Below the pieces are notes generated by a model that saw nothing but the letters and a program-made list of their open reading frames with translations, did not search any database and was not told the DNA's origin. The position numbers were made by a program, and so were the translations under genes. 64,000 bases of DNA. It comes from Actinoplanes teichomyceticus ATCC 31121. GTDB lineage: Bacteria; Actinomycetota; Actinomycetes; Mycobacteriales; Micromonosporaceae. The stretch lies in the NCBI RefSeq assembly GCF_003711105.1, contig NZ_CP023865.1:4985001-5049000 (forward strand), written 5' to 3'. Positions 44,021-52,097 of this stretch are shown here, one piece after another; the stretch's first letter is position 1; each line of letters begins with the position of its first letter.

Positions 44021-45037
44021 ATGGCGGTCACCCTGGCAGATGTCGCCCGGCTGGCCGGGGTCTCCCCCGCCACCGTCTCCCGTGTCATCAACGACAGCGC
44101 CAAGAAGGTCGCGCCGCAGCTCCGCGAGCGCGTGCTGGCCGCCGTCGCCGAGCTGCACTACGTGCCGAACGCGCACGCGCAGAACGTCGCACGTCCCCGC
44201 AAGTCCGCGGTCGGGGTGATCGTGCACGACGTCTCCGACCCGTACTTCGCCGAGATCACCCGGGGCCTGCAACGGCAGGCGGCGGCGCACGGCCGGCTGC
44301 TGGTGATCTGCAACAGCTACCGGGAGCCGGAGCGCGAGCTGGCGTACGTGGCGCTGCTGCGGGCCCAGCAGGTGCACGCGCTGATCCTGGCCGGCTCCGG
44401 CTACCACGACGACGAGTTCACCGCTCGGCTCAACGGCGAGCTCAACGCGTACCAGCAGGGCGGCGGCCGGGTCGCGGTGATCGGCCGGCACGAGCTGGTC
44501 GGCAGCGCGGTGCTGCCGGCGAACGAGGCCGGGGCGTACGCGCTGGCCTGCCGCGTGCTGCGCCTCGGCCACCGCCGGATCGGGGTGATCGCCGGACCGC
44601 GCACGCTGACCACCACCACCGACCGGCTCTCCGGCGTCCGCCGGGCCGCCGCCGAGCTGGGCGTCCCGCTGCCGCCGGAACGGATCGTCCACGCCGACTT
44701 CACCCGGGACGGCGGCGCCGCCGCGGCGGGCGAGCTGCTCGCCGCCGCCCCCGACCTCACCGCGATCCTGGCGCTCAACGACTCGATGGCGGTCGGCACC
44801 CTGGCCACCCTGCGCGAGCGCGGCGTCGCGGCGCCGCAGCAGATCTCGGTGACCGGCTTCGACGACATGCCGATCGCCCGGGACGTCACGCCCGCGCTGA
44901 GCACGGTCCGGCTGCCGCTGGTCGGCATGGGTGAGCGCGCCATGGCGCTGGCGCTGGGCGACGAGGCCGTCCCGGTCTCCGAGCCCGCCCCCGCCGAGGT
45001 CGTCTGGCGCGCCAGCTGCGTGCCCCCGGCAACCTGA
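44021..45037 (+). CDS. LacI-family transcription regulator
   Basis: This 338-residue repressor-type regulator begins with the HTH at residue 4 (LADVARLAGVSPATVSRVIN), followed by the hinge (YVPNAHAQNVARPRKSAVGV) and a sugar-binding domain (GVIVHDVSDPYFAEITRGL, TGFDDMPIARDVTPALSTVR). The ATG at 44021 is preferred; a GTG two codons earlier is in frame. There is no clear Shine-Dalgarno site, and a -10-like TATCTATGCT lies directly upstream, so the transcript may be leaderless. No sugar-use gene is adjacent, so its target is unknown. Confidence 0.88.
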   Translation: MAVTLADVARLAGVSPATVSRVINDSAKKVAPQLRERVLAAVAELHYVPNAHAQNVARPRKSAVGVIVHDVSDPYFAEITRGLQRQAAAHGRLLVICNSYREPERELAYVALLRAQQVHALILAGSGYHDDEFTARLNGELNAYQQGGGRVAVIGRHELVGSAVLPANEAGAYALACRVLRLGHRRIGVIAGPRTLTTTTDRLSGVRRAAAELGVPLPPERIVHADFTRDGGAAAAGELLAAAPDLTAILALNDSMAVGTLATLRERGVAAPQQISVTGFDDMPIARDVTPALSTVRLPLVGMGERAMALALGDEAVPVSEPAPAEVVWRASCVPPAT

Positions 45038-45092
45038 GCCACCCGCTGCCGGGCTCTCCCCGGCGCATTCCGCCGCGCCGCCGGTGAGCGGG

Positions 45093-45539
45093 TCAGTTCA
45101 GCAGCCAGCGTTGCAGGCCGGCGCCGTAGGGGGTGGCCGCCAGCAGGAGCAGGCCCAGCCAGAGTCCGCTGAAGACGGCCAGCCGGGCGGCGACCCGCCG
45201 GTCCCCGGCACGCCAGGCGTGCGCCAGCGTCACCGCCCCGAAGAGCAGCATCGCGAAGCTGAGCGGGTGCACCAGCCAGGCCACCAGCCGGCACACCCCG
45301 AAGATCCAGACCAGCGGGTTCGCCAGCGAGTCCGGTCCGAGCCCGGGCAACGACTCCTGCGGATCGCCGAGCCGCTCGGGTCCGGGGTGCAGGACCGCCC
45401 CGGCGTCGCCCACGCGCACCGCCGCGAGGATCAACACCCCGAAACTGCCTATCGCGTACGCCGTGAGCACCGCGAACTGCGTCCAGACGACCGCACGAGC
45501 GGCGGTGGAGGGCGGGCGCACCCGGTCGACGTCAGCCAC
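45093..45539 (-). CDS. Hypothetical membrane protein
   Basis: This protein of about 148 residues has four hydrophobic segments, including WTQFAVLTAYAIGSFGVLIL, LVWIFGVCRLVAWLVHPLSF and AVFSGLWLGLLLLAATPYG. A polar loop between the first two contains GPERLGDPQESLPGLG. No family is recognised. The start is uncertain: GTG at 45539 begins VADVDRVRPPST; GTG at 45578 would add 13 residues. It follows a LacI gene on the other strand. Confidence 0.6.
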   Translation of the reverse strand: MADVDRVRPPSTAARAVVWTQFAVLTAYAIGSFGVLILAAVRVGDAGAVLHPGPERLGDPQESLPGLGPDSLANPLVWIFGVCRLVAWLVHPLSFAMLLFGAVTLAHAWRAGDRRVAARLAVFSGLWLGLLLLAATPYGAGLQRWLLN

Positions 45540-45648
45540 CCCGGCAATGTACCCGGATCCCGCCCGGGCGCGCGCCACCCTCGACGCCCGCGGCCGGCCG
45601 CCCCGCCCGGGCCGCCGTCGACCGGCTGCGCGGGTCCCGCGTGAACGC

Positions 45649-45680
45649 CGAAGCGGCCCCGGAGGTCCGGAGCCGCTTCG
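45649..45680 (-). terminator. Hairpin after the DUF2637-like gene
   Basis: CGAAGCGGCCCCGGA (45649-45663) pairs with TCCGGAGCCGCTTCG (45666-45680) with one C-A mismatch and a tight loop. It sits 28 bases past the stop at 45708. Confidence 0.65.
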
Positions 45681-45707
45681 CGGGCGGTGTGGCCGACCGG
45701 CGGCGGA

Positions 45708-48323
45708 TCAGGCCGGCGTGTTCTCCGCGGCCTGGTCCTCGACCGCCGTCTTGATCCGGTCGGCCTGGATCTTGCTCTTGATGCCGGTCACCGCCTGCAC
45801 CCGGTACCGGCTGAGCTTGCCGTTGGTGCGCAGGTGCTCGTGCAGCTGGGCGCCGTACTGTTCGAGGATCTCCTCGTCGCTGGGCCCGCGTCCGCCCTGC
45901 GGGCGGGGCAGCAGGTGGTGCCACGGCTGGTCGCCGGAGACCGGCTGCCCGCCGAGCGCCCCCAGGTAGTCGCTGACGAAGGCCCGGACGGTCACGTCGT
46001 CCAGCCGCGGGGCGCTCGGCGCGAGCACGACCGCCAGCTCGCGGGCGTCCTGCACGTCGCCCTCCTCCATCGCCTCCAGCAGCGCCGACCGCAGCTCCTC
46101 GATCGCCGCCATCCAGGCCGCCGAGCCCACCGGCGCGGCGACCGGCTCGGGGAGCAGGTCCCGCCACGGGTACGCGGCCTCACCGGGCTCGCCGTTCATC
46201 TCCCGGACGTAGTCGATGACGAACGCCCGCACCACACCCTCGCCCAGGTCCGGCACCCGCGGCGCGAGGGCCCGGGCCAGCTCGGCCACCCGGGGGTAGG
46301 TCATCTCCGCCAGGTTGTCGGCGTTGATCTCGCCGGCGACCAGCCGGCTGAGGCGTTCGACGGCGAGCCGCCACCACGGGGAGCCGACGATGGTGACCGC
46401 ACGCTGGGCGCCGGTCGGGGTGGCCGCCCACGACGGCACCGGAGCCGGCGTGTCCCGGCCGGTCGAGCCGTTGCCGCCACCAGCCGTGCCGCCCCCGGCC
46501 GTGCCGGTGCCGCCGCCACCGGCCGAGGCGGGGCCGCCCCCGGCCGTGCCGCGACCTCCGCCGGTCGGGCCGGAGCCGTTGCCGCCACCGGTCGCGCCGG
46601 GACCGCCGGCCGCCGAGAGGTAGGGCCGCGGGGCGGCCGCCGGGGGCAGGGAACCGAGCACCGCGGGCACGGCCCCGGCGACGGACGCCGCGGCGCCGTC
46701 CTCGGCCGCGCGGCGCGGGGACGGGATCTCGGCCGTACCCGCGGGCGGGGTGACCGGCGCACCGGCCTGACCCCCGGCCGGTGCGGACGGCTCCTCGTCC
46801 GCCGGCTCGGACGCGGCCAGCCGGGCGCCCAGCGACGCCGGCGCGGCGACCGGCGACTCCGCGGTCGACGAGACCATGGCGGCGAGCTGCGCCACCGTCG
46901 GTGACACCGGCCCGGCCGGCGCCGCGGGCGCCGCAGCGGCCGATGCCGCCGGAGCGAGCGGCGCACCGGCAACTCCCGGCGCGGCGGGGCCGGTCGGCGC
47001 ACCGGCAGCGGCGGGCGCAGCCGCAACGGCGGGCGCAGCGGCAACGGTGGGCGCAGCGGCAACGGTGGGCGCGGCGGCAACGGGCGGCGCGGCGGCGACC
47101 CCCGGCGCGGCCGCAACGACAGGCCCAGGGGCAACGGCTGGGCCACCGGCAACGAGCGGCGCACCGGCAACGGCCGGGGTGGCCGCAACGGCCGGGGTGG
47201 CCGGAGCGCCGGGCGCCGCCGGAACCACCGCGGCACCCGGAACCGCCGGGCTCGCCGAGACAGCGGGAGCCGCGGCGACGGCCTGTGCCGGGACCACCGG
47301 GAACGCCCCGGACGGAGCCGCCGGGAATGCCCGCGTCCCCACCGTCACCGGGGCGTCCAGCGAGGCGGCCGGCGGCACGGACTGGGCCGGCGCGACCGGC
47401 GGCGCGGGCCGGACCGCCGGGCGCGCCGGCTCGGCGGCGGCGAACGGCGCCGGCGCGCCCGCGGCGGCCGGCGAAGTGCCCGGGATGCCCGCGGCGGCCA
47501 CCGCGGCGGGCAGGGTGACCGGCGCGCCGCCCGGCACGAGCAGGTCCATCACGCGCTGGATCCGGGCGAGCTGCCCGATCACCTCGTCGACCACCGGCTC
47601 GCCCGCGGTCCGGGCGTCCTTGAGCAGCCGGTTGCGCCACCACGACTTCGGCCAGCGGGCCGAGCTGACCCGGTGGTGGTTGACGACCATCCGGCGCACC
47701 TGGCGTTCCGCCGCCATCTTGACCAGGTCCGGGTCGTCGTCCGGGATCAGCCAGCCCCACCGCTCGGCCAGGCGGCGCGGGCTGTACGCGAACCGGCCGC
47801 GCCGCACCCGCTGCCCGGCCGCGGTGAGCGCCGCCCACCACATCAGGAAGATCACGCACGGCACCGCGAGCCGCAGCAGCTTCTCGGTGCCGGTGACCGC
47901 GTTGCTGGCCACGATGACACCGGAGACCGCGGCGATCAGCGCGGCGATCCACAGCATCGGGCCGGGGTGGCCGGGCGTCTCGATCCGGCCGTCCGGGCCG
48001 TAGACCGTGGTGTTGCGGTACTGCTCGGCGGCGAGGCTGGTGGCGGTCAGGAAGCAGATCTCGAAGACCGCGAAGACCAGCACCGCGAACACCTTGGGCA
48101 GGTGCAGCTGCTCGGTGGCGATCACCCACATGCCCTCGGCGTTGAGCAGCAGGGCCAGGTTCATGCTGAACGACAGCGCGATCGGCCGCAGCGGCCGGCC
48201 GGACCGCTTCGCCCAGATCGCGAAGCTGATCAGCAGCAGCACGCCGAGCAGGCCGGCGGCCAGCAGCACCAGCGCGGCGTAGTCCGCCCAGAAGCCGGCG
48301 ATCTGGTCGTTGAGGTGCTTCAT
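45708..48323 (-). CDS. Large DUF2637-like membrane protein with repeat linker and C-terminal DNA-binding-like domain
   Basis: This 871-residue protein has four parts. Residues 1-175 contain about four membrane helices in the DUF2637 pattern (AALVLLAAGLLGVLLLISFA, SFSMNLALLLNAEGMWVIA), as in plasmid-transfer membrane proteins. Residues to about 285 are soluble and basic (RRMVVNHHRVSSARWPKSWW). A Pro/Ala/Val-rich disordered stretch of repeated PAVAAAPTVAAA blocks spans about 290-610. The last 260 residues contain two copies of a helical unit ending ...FVIDYVREMNGEPGE/PWRDLLPEP and FVSDYLGALGGQPVS/PWHHLLPRP, then a possible winged-helix end (LHEHLRTNGKLSRYRVQAVT). It overlaps the RHH gene stop by four bases (ATGA). 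A role in DNA transfer or partition is inference. Confidence 0.7.
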   Translation of the reverse strand: MKHLNDQIAGFWADYAALVLLAAGLLGVLLLISFAIWAKRSGRPLRPIALSFSMNLALLLNAEGMWVIATEQLHLPKVFAVLVFAVFEICFLTATSLAAEQYRNTTVYGPDGRIETPGHPGPMLWIAALIAAVSGVIVASNAVTGTEKLLRLAVPCVIFLMWWAALTAAGQRVRRGRFAYSPRRLAERWGWLIPDDDPDLVKMAAERQVRRMVVNHHRVSSARWPKSWWRNRLLKDARTAGEPVVDEVIGQLARIQRVMDLLVPGGAPVTLPAAVAAAGIPGTSPAAAGAPAPFAAAEPARPAVRPAPPVAPAQSVPPAASLDAPVTVGTRAFPAAPSGAFPVVPAQAVAAAPAVSASPAVPGAAVVPAAPGAPATPAVAATPAVAGAPLVAGGPAVAPGPVVAAAPGVAAAPPVAAAPTVAAAPTVAAAPAVAAAPAAAGAPTGPAAPGVAGAPLAPAASAAAAPAAPAGPVSPTVAQLAAMVSSTAESPVAAPASLGARLAASEPADEEPSAPAGGQAGAPVTPPAGTAEIPSPRRAAEDGAAASVAGAVPAVLGSLPPAAAPRPYLSAAGGPGATGGGNGSGPTGGGRGTAGGGPASAGGGGTGTAGGGTAGGGNGSTGRDTPAPVPSWAATPTGAQRAVTIVGSPWWRLAVERLSRLVAGEINADNLAEMTYPRVAELARALAPRVPDLGEGVVRAFVIDYVREMNGEPGEAAYPWRDLLPEPVAAPVGSAAWMAAIEELRSALLEAMEEGDVQDARELAVVLAPSAPRLDDVTVRAFVSDYLGALGGQPVSGDQPWHHLLPRPQGGRGPSDEEILEQYGAQLHEHLRTNGKLSRYRVQAVTGIKSKIQADRIKTAVEDQAAENTPA

Positions 48324-48712
48324 CCAGCAAGGCCCTTCATCGGATCCGGGAGGTACGCGTCGAGTGCCGCCGCGATCAGCGCGGAACGGTTGCCGGCGGT
48401 GTGCCGCCCGGCCAGTCCGTCGATCACCGCGAGGTTCGCCGGGTTCGGCCGGATCGACACCTGCACCCGGTCCTCACCGTGGTGGCGGCGGCCGGACCGC
48501 TGGGCCACGAAAAGGCCGTCCCGGGCGGTCCCGCCCGGCGGCCCGCCGGTGAGCTCGGCCAGGCGCGGGTGCGCGTCGTTCAGCGCGTCGAACACGATCT
48601 GGGTGTGCGAGCGGCCGGTCTCGGCGGCGTGCGCCCGGAGCCGGGATCGCAGGCCGACCGCGAGATACACGATCACGCTGCCGCCGGTGATCGTGCGTGC
48701 GCTGCCTGGCAC
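48320..48712 (-). CDS. Ribbon-helix-helix-like DNA-binding protein
   Basis: This 130-residue protein appears to hold two RHH-type halves: VIVYLAVGLRSRLRAHAAET and VQVSIRPNPANLAVIDGLAG followed by NRSALIAAALDAYL. The second is a classic short strand plus two helices as in CopG/ParG-type repressors. GTG 48712 is chosen over ATG 48739 because AGGAGG lies six bases upstream of it. Its stop overlaps the ATG of the large DUF2637-like gene, so they form a coupled operon. A GCTATC-C-GATAGC palindrome about 80 bases upstream is a good candidate for its own operator. Confidence 0.7.
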   Translation of the reverse strand: MPGSARTITGGSVIVYLAVGLRSRLRAHAAETGRSHTQIVFDALNDAHPRLAELTGGPPGGTARDGLFVAQRSGRRHHGEDRVQVSIRPNPANLAVIDGLAGRHTAGNRSALIAAALDAYLPDPMKGLAG

Positions 48713-48791
48713 GGCGGGCCCTCCTCGTCGTCGCGGCATTCTTGCCGGCGCGGATTTCTATCACGTAACCGGGGCACACGCGAAAACGAGT

Positions 48792-48804
48792 GCTATCCGA
48801 TAGC
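48792..48804. promoter_or_regulatory. GCTATC-C-GATAGC operator-like palindrome
   Basis: A 13-base perfect inverted repeat with a single central base lies about 80 bases upstream of the RHH start. RHH repressors often bind short palindromes of this kind in their own promoters. A related CTATCA lies at 48759-48764. Confidence 0.5.
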
Positions 48805-48924
48805 GATCGGCGCGCCCGGACCGCCGGAAGCGGCGAAACCCGTGCCCGGCGCAGGAGGGCGCGGACCCGGCACTCGTGGCCGGACCGCCGCCGGCGTGGC
48901 CGATCCCGACCGGGTGGCGGCACG

Positions 48925-48952
48925 GCGAAGGGGCCCCGGAGGGCCCCTTCGC
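48925..48952 (-). terminator. Perfect hairpin after the tandem-domain secreted protein gene
   Basis: GCGAAGGGGCCC, loop CGGA, then its exact complement (12-bp stem), 32 bases past the stop at 48984. Confidence 0.8.
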
Positions 48953-48983
48953 GTCGTGTGACCGGTCGTTCGACCGGCGGCGA

Positions 48984-50174
48984 TCAGTCGTTCAGGGAGC
49001 AGGCGGACAGGCCCTCGGCGTTCAGGTCCGGCTTGGCCGCGGCGCGTCCGATCGCGGTCTCCATCCGGTTGATCGTGGCGAACCGCTTGTCCTGCAGCGG
49101 GCCGAGGATCGCGTTCCGGATGAAGTTCGGGCCATCCTGGCCGACCGTGCTGGCCAGCCGCTTGTTCGCCTCCTGGATCTGGGTGTTCAGCAGCGCCAGG
49201 TTCCGGTCGATCTCGGCCTTCGCCGACGCCGGGACCGCCACGTTGATCGGCACGGTCGGGCAGTTGACGGTCGGGGCGCCGCCCGCGGCCTCGGCCGGGT
49301 CCTGCGGCTGGACCGCGGTCTGCTCCGGCGCCGGGTCACCGCCGCCGTTCTGGTTGAGCGCGCAGGGCGCAAGGCCCTCGGCGTTCAGGTCCGGCTTGGC
49401 CGCGGCGCGCCCGATCGCGGTCTCCATCCGGTTGATCGTGGCGAACCGCTTGTCCTGCAGCGGGCCGAGGATCGCGTTCCGGATGAAGTTCGGGCCACCC
49501 TGGCCGACCGTGCTGGCCAGCCGCTTGTTCGCCTCCTGGATCTGGGTGTTCAGCAGCGCCAGGTTCCGGTCGATCTCGGCCTTCGCCGACGCCGGGACGG
49601 CCGGCAGCTTGTCCCCGACGGTCGGGCAGTTCACCGTGGGCACGCCGGTCGCCGCGCCGCCCGAACCGGTGTCGCCGGTCGAGCCGCCCGGCGCGGCCGT
49701 GGCCACCCCGGTCGGCTCCGGGGCCGCGTTGCCGCCGCCGTTGGCGTTCAGCGCGCAGGTGGCGAGCGAGTCGACCGGCAGGTTCGGCTTGGCCGCCGCC
49801 CGCCCGATCGAGATCGCGATCCGGTCGATGGTGGACGCCCGCTTGTCCTTGAGCGGGCCGAGGATCGCGTTCTGCACGAAGTTCGGGCCGCCCTGACCGA
49901 CGCTGCCGGCCAGCCGCTTGTTCGCCTCCTGGATCTGGGTGTTCAGCAGCGCCAGGTTGCGCTCCACCTCGGCCTTGGCCGACGCCGGGACGGCCGGCAG
50001 CGACGGCGCGACCTGCGGGCAGTTCACGGTGGGGACGGCGTCCGAGGTGGCGGCGTTGGCCACTCCCAGTCCCACACCGACCAGGGCCACCGCGACGCCC
50101 GCGATGCCGGCGGCCCGCCAGCGCCGCACATCGGTTCCCGCCGCGTTGTTCCGGTAGCTCCGGTACCGCTTCAT
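48984..50174 (-). CDS. Secreted protein with three tandem copies of a novel Cys-containing domain
   Basis: This 396-residue exported protein has a basic N-terminus and signal helix (AAGIAGVAVALVGVGLGVANA, about 22-42). It then carries three copies of a unit of about 95 residues, each starting PTVNCP and containing SAKAEIDRNLALLNTQIQEA, NKRLAxxVGQxGPNF, NAILGPLxDKR and a closing Cys near CALN/CSLN. The copies are joined by Gly/Ser/Thr/Pro-rich linkers. Two Cys per unit could form one disulfide each. The helical, heptad-like NLALLNTQIQEANKRL stretch suggests a helical bundle. I know no named family with this pattern. The ATG at 50174 follows AGGAAGG. Copies two and three are almost identical at DNA level. 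Confidence 0.85.
   Translation of the reverse strand: MKRYRSYRNNAAGTDVRRWRAAGIAGVAVALVGVGLGVANAATSDAVPTVNCPQVAPSLPAVPASAKAEVERNLALLNTQIQEANKRLAGSVGQGGPNFVQNAILGPLKDKRASTIDRIAISIGRAAAKPNLPVDSLATCALNANGGGNAAPEPTGVATAAPGGSTGDTGSGGAATGVPTVNCPTVGDKLPAVPASAKAEIDRNLALLNTQIQEANKRLASTVGQGGPNFIRNAILGPLQDKRFATINRMETAIGRAAAKPDLNAEGLAPCALNQNGGGDPAPEQTAVQPQDPAEAAGGAPTVNCPTVPINVAVPASAKAEIDRNLALLNTQIQEANKRLASTVGQDGPNFIRNAILGPLQDKRFATINRMETAIGRAAAKPDLNAEGLSACSLND
49010..49594. repeat. Near-identical coding repeats, 363-bp period
   Basis: Bases 49010-49231 recur at 49373-49594 with about two substitutions over 220 bases (for example GCGCGTCCG/GCGCGCCCG and CCATCC/CCACCC). They encode the third and second domain copies of the secreted protein. 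The first copy, 49735-49990, is clearly more diverged. This indicates a recent internal duplication or gene conversion. Confidence 0.88.
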
Positions 50175-50279
50175 GTGTGTCGCCTTCCTGCTCGACCGTG
50201 TTTCTCATCCGGTCCTTACGGGAACGCTCCCACCGCGGATCGATCTAAAGAAAAACTTAAGGAACGGGGCGCTGCGCTC
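50175..50279. other. Promoter region of the tandem-domain protein gene
   Basis: It includes GGGAACGCTCCC near 50219-50230, an imperfect LacI-operator-like palindrome, and an AT-richer stretch (ATCTAAAGAAAAACTTAAGG) near 50244-50263 that may carry the promoter. No gene is visible. Confidence 0.4.
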
Positions 50280-50480
50280 TTAAGCCGCCACGGCGGCCGC
50301 GCCCGCGCGGAAGTTCACCGGGATGTCGGCGCCGCCGGCGTCCGGCACGCCGTAGCCGTCGATCAGCAGCACGCTCGGCGGGCGGCCACCGTCGTCGTCG
50401 CGGGCGTACTCGCAGCGCCCGCACCAGGCCCGCCAGGTCGTCCTCGCCGGACGGGCTCCCGCCCCGCTCGACCGGACCGG
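50280..50480 (-). pseudogene. Frame-disrupted coding remnant
   Basis: Two overlapping minus-strand frames read like one broken protein. One gives GSPSGEDDLAGLVRAL; shifting frame near 50410 continues EYARDDDGGRPPSVLLIDGY then GVPDAGGADIPVNFRAG to a TAA at 50280. The joined sequence has the feel of a nucleotide-binding segment (hydrophobic strand plus DG), but neither half has a proper start, and I cannot name the family. It lies beside the double-palindrome promoter of the next operon. Confidence 0.35.
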
Positions 50481-50532
50481 TGGAGCGGCTGCGCTCGGGT
50501 CGGGCTGTGCCCGGCGCCACAGCATCGCATGT

Positions 50533-50587
50533 TGCTTCGAACTCGAAGCAGAGCTATCGTCGATCGCAGATGCTTCGAATTCGAAGC
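50533..50587. promoter_or_regulatory. Two tandem GCTTCGAA...TTCGAAGC operators
   Basis: TGCTTCGA-AC-TCGAAGCA (50533-50550) and GCTTCGAATTCGAAGC (50572-50587) are perfect palindromes with centres 38 bases apart, just ahead of the oxidoreductase gene. Two such sites in the promoter strongly suggest a dimeric repressor (MarR, TetR or HxlR type). No such regulator gene is intact nearby. Confidence 0.8.
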
Positions 50588-50614
50588 GAGACCGCCGTGA
50601 GAGGGAGCAGGACC

Positions 50615-51562
50615 ATGAAGGCAGTGCGTTTCCACGAGTACGGCGACCCGACCGTGCTGCGCTACGAGGACGTCGAGAAGCCCGTCCCCGGCGCCGGTCA
50701 GGTACGGATCCGCGTCGCGGCGACGTCGTTCAACGGCGTCGACGCCAACATCCGCGGCGGGTTCATGCGCGGCCCGATCCCGGTGAGCCTGCCGCACACC
50801 CCGGGCATCGACGTCGCCGGCACGGTCGACGCGCTGGGCGACGGCGTGACCGGGGTGCAGACCGGTGACCGGGTGATCGGCTTCCTGCCGATGGCCGGGA
50901 CCGGCGCCGCCGCGGAGTATGTCCTGGCGCCGGCCGAGGCGCTCACGCCGGCGCCCACACGCGTCCCGCTGACCGACGCCGCGGCGCTGCCGGTGGTGGG
51001 CCTGACCGCGTGGCAGGCGCTGTTCGACCACGCCGGGCTCACCAGCGGCCAGCGGGTCCTGATCAACGGCGCGGGCGGCGCGGTCGGCGGTTACGCCGTG
51101 CAGCTGGCCAAGCGGGCCGGCGCACACGTCATCGCCGTGGCCGGCCCGCGCAGCGGTGACCGGGTCAAGGCCGACGGCGCCGACGAGGTCGTCGACCACA
51201 CCACCACCGACGTGACCGAGGCGGTGACCGAACCGGTCGACGTCGTGCTCAACCTGGCGCCGGTCGACCCGGCGCGGCTGGCCGTGCTGCCCGGCCTGAT
51301 CCGTTCCGGCGGTGTCCTGGTGAACACGACCGTGTGGATGCCCGCGCCCTCCGATCAGCGGCGCGGCGTCCGGGGCATCGACCTCTTCGTCCGCAGCGAC
51401 GCCGGCCAGCTGGCGCACCTGGTGGCTCTGGTCGACCGCGGCGAGCTGCGGGTCGAGGTGGCCCGGCGGGTGCCGCTGGACGAGCTGCCGGCCCTGCACG
51501 CCGAGGCCGCCGCGGGGGCCCTGCCCAACGGCAAGGTCGTCGTCGTCGCGCCCGCCGCCTGA
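50615..51562 (+). CDS. NADP-dependent quinone-oxidoreductase-like alcohol dehydrogenase (MDR family)
   Basis: This 315-residue medium-chain dehydrogenase/reductase of the zeta-crystallin/quinone-reductase type begins MKAVRFHEYGDPTVLRYEDV. Family features are GVDANIRGGFMRG, PGIDVAGTVDALGDGVTG, the nucleotide-binding VLINGAGGAVGGYAVQLAKRAGA, and IDLFVRSDAGQLAHLVALVD. The zinc-binding Cys residues of alcohol dehydrogenases are absent, as expected for this subgroup. It probably reduces quinones or enones with NADPH. ATG 50615 has GAGGGAGCAGG upstream. The double palindrome operator and a cupin gene 34 bases downstream mark a regulated two-gene operon. Confidence 0.9.
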   Translation: MKAVRFHEYGDPTVLRYEDVEKPVPGAGQVRIRVAATSFNGVDANIRGGFMRGPIPVSLPHTPGIDVAGTVDALGDGVTGVQTGDRVIGFLPMAGTGAAAEYVLAPAEALTPAPTRVPLTDAAALPVVGLTAWQALFDHAGLTSGQRVLINGAGGAVGGYAVQLAKRAGAHVIAVAGPRSGDRVKADGADEVVDHTTTDVTEAVTEPVDVVLNLAPVDPARLAVLPGLIRSGGVLVNTTVWMPAPSDQRRGVRGIDLFVRSDAGQLAHLVALVDRGELRVEVARRVPLDELPALHAEAAAGALPNGKVVVVAPAA

Positions 51563-51596
51563 CTCCCCGATCGACCCCTGAAGGAGACGACCACCG

Positions 51597-52097
51597 ATGA
51601 TTCCGGACGACGACCCGTCCCGCTCGCTGACCGTGGCGAACCCGGACGACCCGAGCACGACGTACGTCTCGCTGGTGGGCAACACGTACGCCATGCTGAT
51701 CACCGGCGAGCAGACCGACGGCCGCTACTGCCTGATCGACATGCGCGTGCCCGACGGTGGCGGCCCGCCCCCGCACCGGCACGACTTCGAGGAGATGTTC
51801 ACGATCCTCGAGGGCGAGATCGAGTTCACGTTCCGCGGCGAGAAGCACACCGTACGGGCCGGGTCGACGATCAACGTGCCGGCCAACGCGCCGCACCACT
51901 TCCGCAACGTCTCGGGTGCGCCGGCCCGCATGCTGTGCATGTGCACCCCGGCCGGCCAGGACGAGTACTTCCTGCGCATCGGTGACGTGGTCGCCGGCAA
52001 GGACGCCCCGCCGCCCCAGCTGTCCGCGGACGAGCTCGCCGAGCGCCGCCGCCGCGCGGCCGAGTTGGCCCCGACGTACCGCAGCGAGTTCTGGTAG
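51597..52097 (+). CDS. Cupin-domain protein
   Basis: This 166-residue protein has one cupin barrel: VPDGGGPPPHRHDFEEMFTI holds the first metal motif (HxH, E) and GEIEFTFRGEKHTVRAGSTI leads into the second (NAPHHFRNVSG). The C-terminal helix ends APTYRSEFW. The three-His/Glu set is intact, so a metal centre is likely. Cupins of this type include dioxygenases and isomerases, and no substrate is evident. It is cotranscribed with the NADP-dependent oxidoreductase, so both may act on a reactive carbonyl or quinone-like compound. Confidence 0.85.
   Translation: MIPDDDPSRSLTVANPDDPSTTYVSLVGNTYAMLITGEQTDGRYCLIDMRVPDGGGPPPHRHDFEEMFTILEGEIEFTFRGEKHTVRAGSTINVPANAPHHFRNVSGAPARMLCMCTPAGQDEYFLRIGDVVAGKDAPPPQLSADELAERRRRAAELAPTYRSEFW

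Noticed and set aside
45042..45093. Terminator between the 44-kb LacI gene and the membrane protein gene
   Set aside because: ACCCGCT and AGCGGGT arms exist but the inner pairing is poor and overlaps the stop codon, so support is weak.
50219..50230. GGGAACGCTCCC as a CebR box upstream of the tandem-domain protein
   Set aside because: The central bases are not symmetric and differ from the CebR core; mentioned only as a weak operator-like site.
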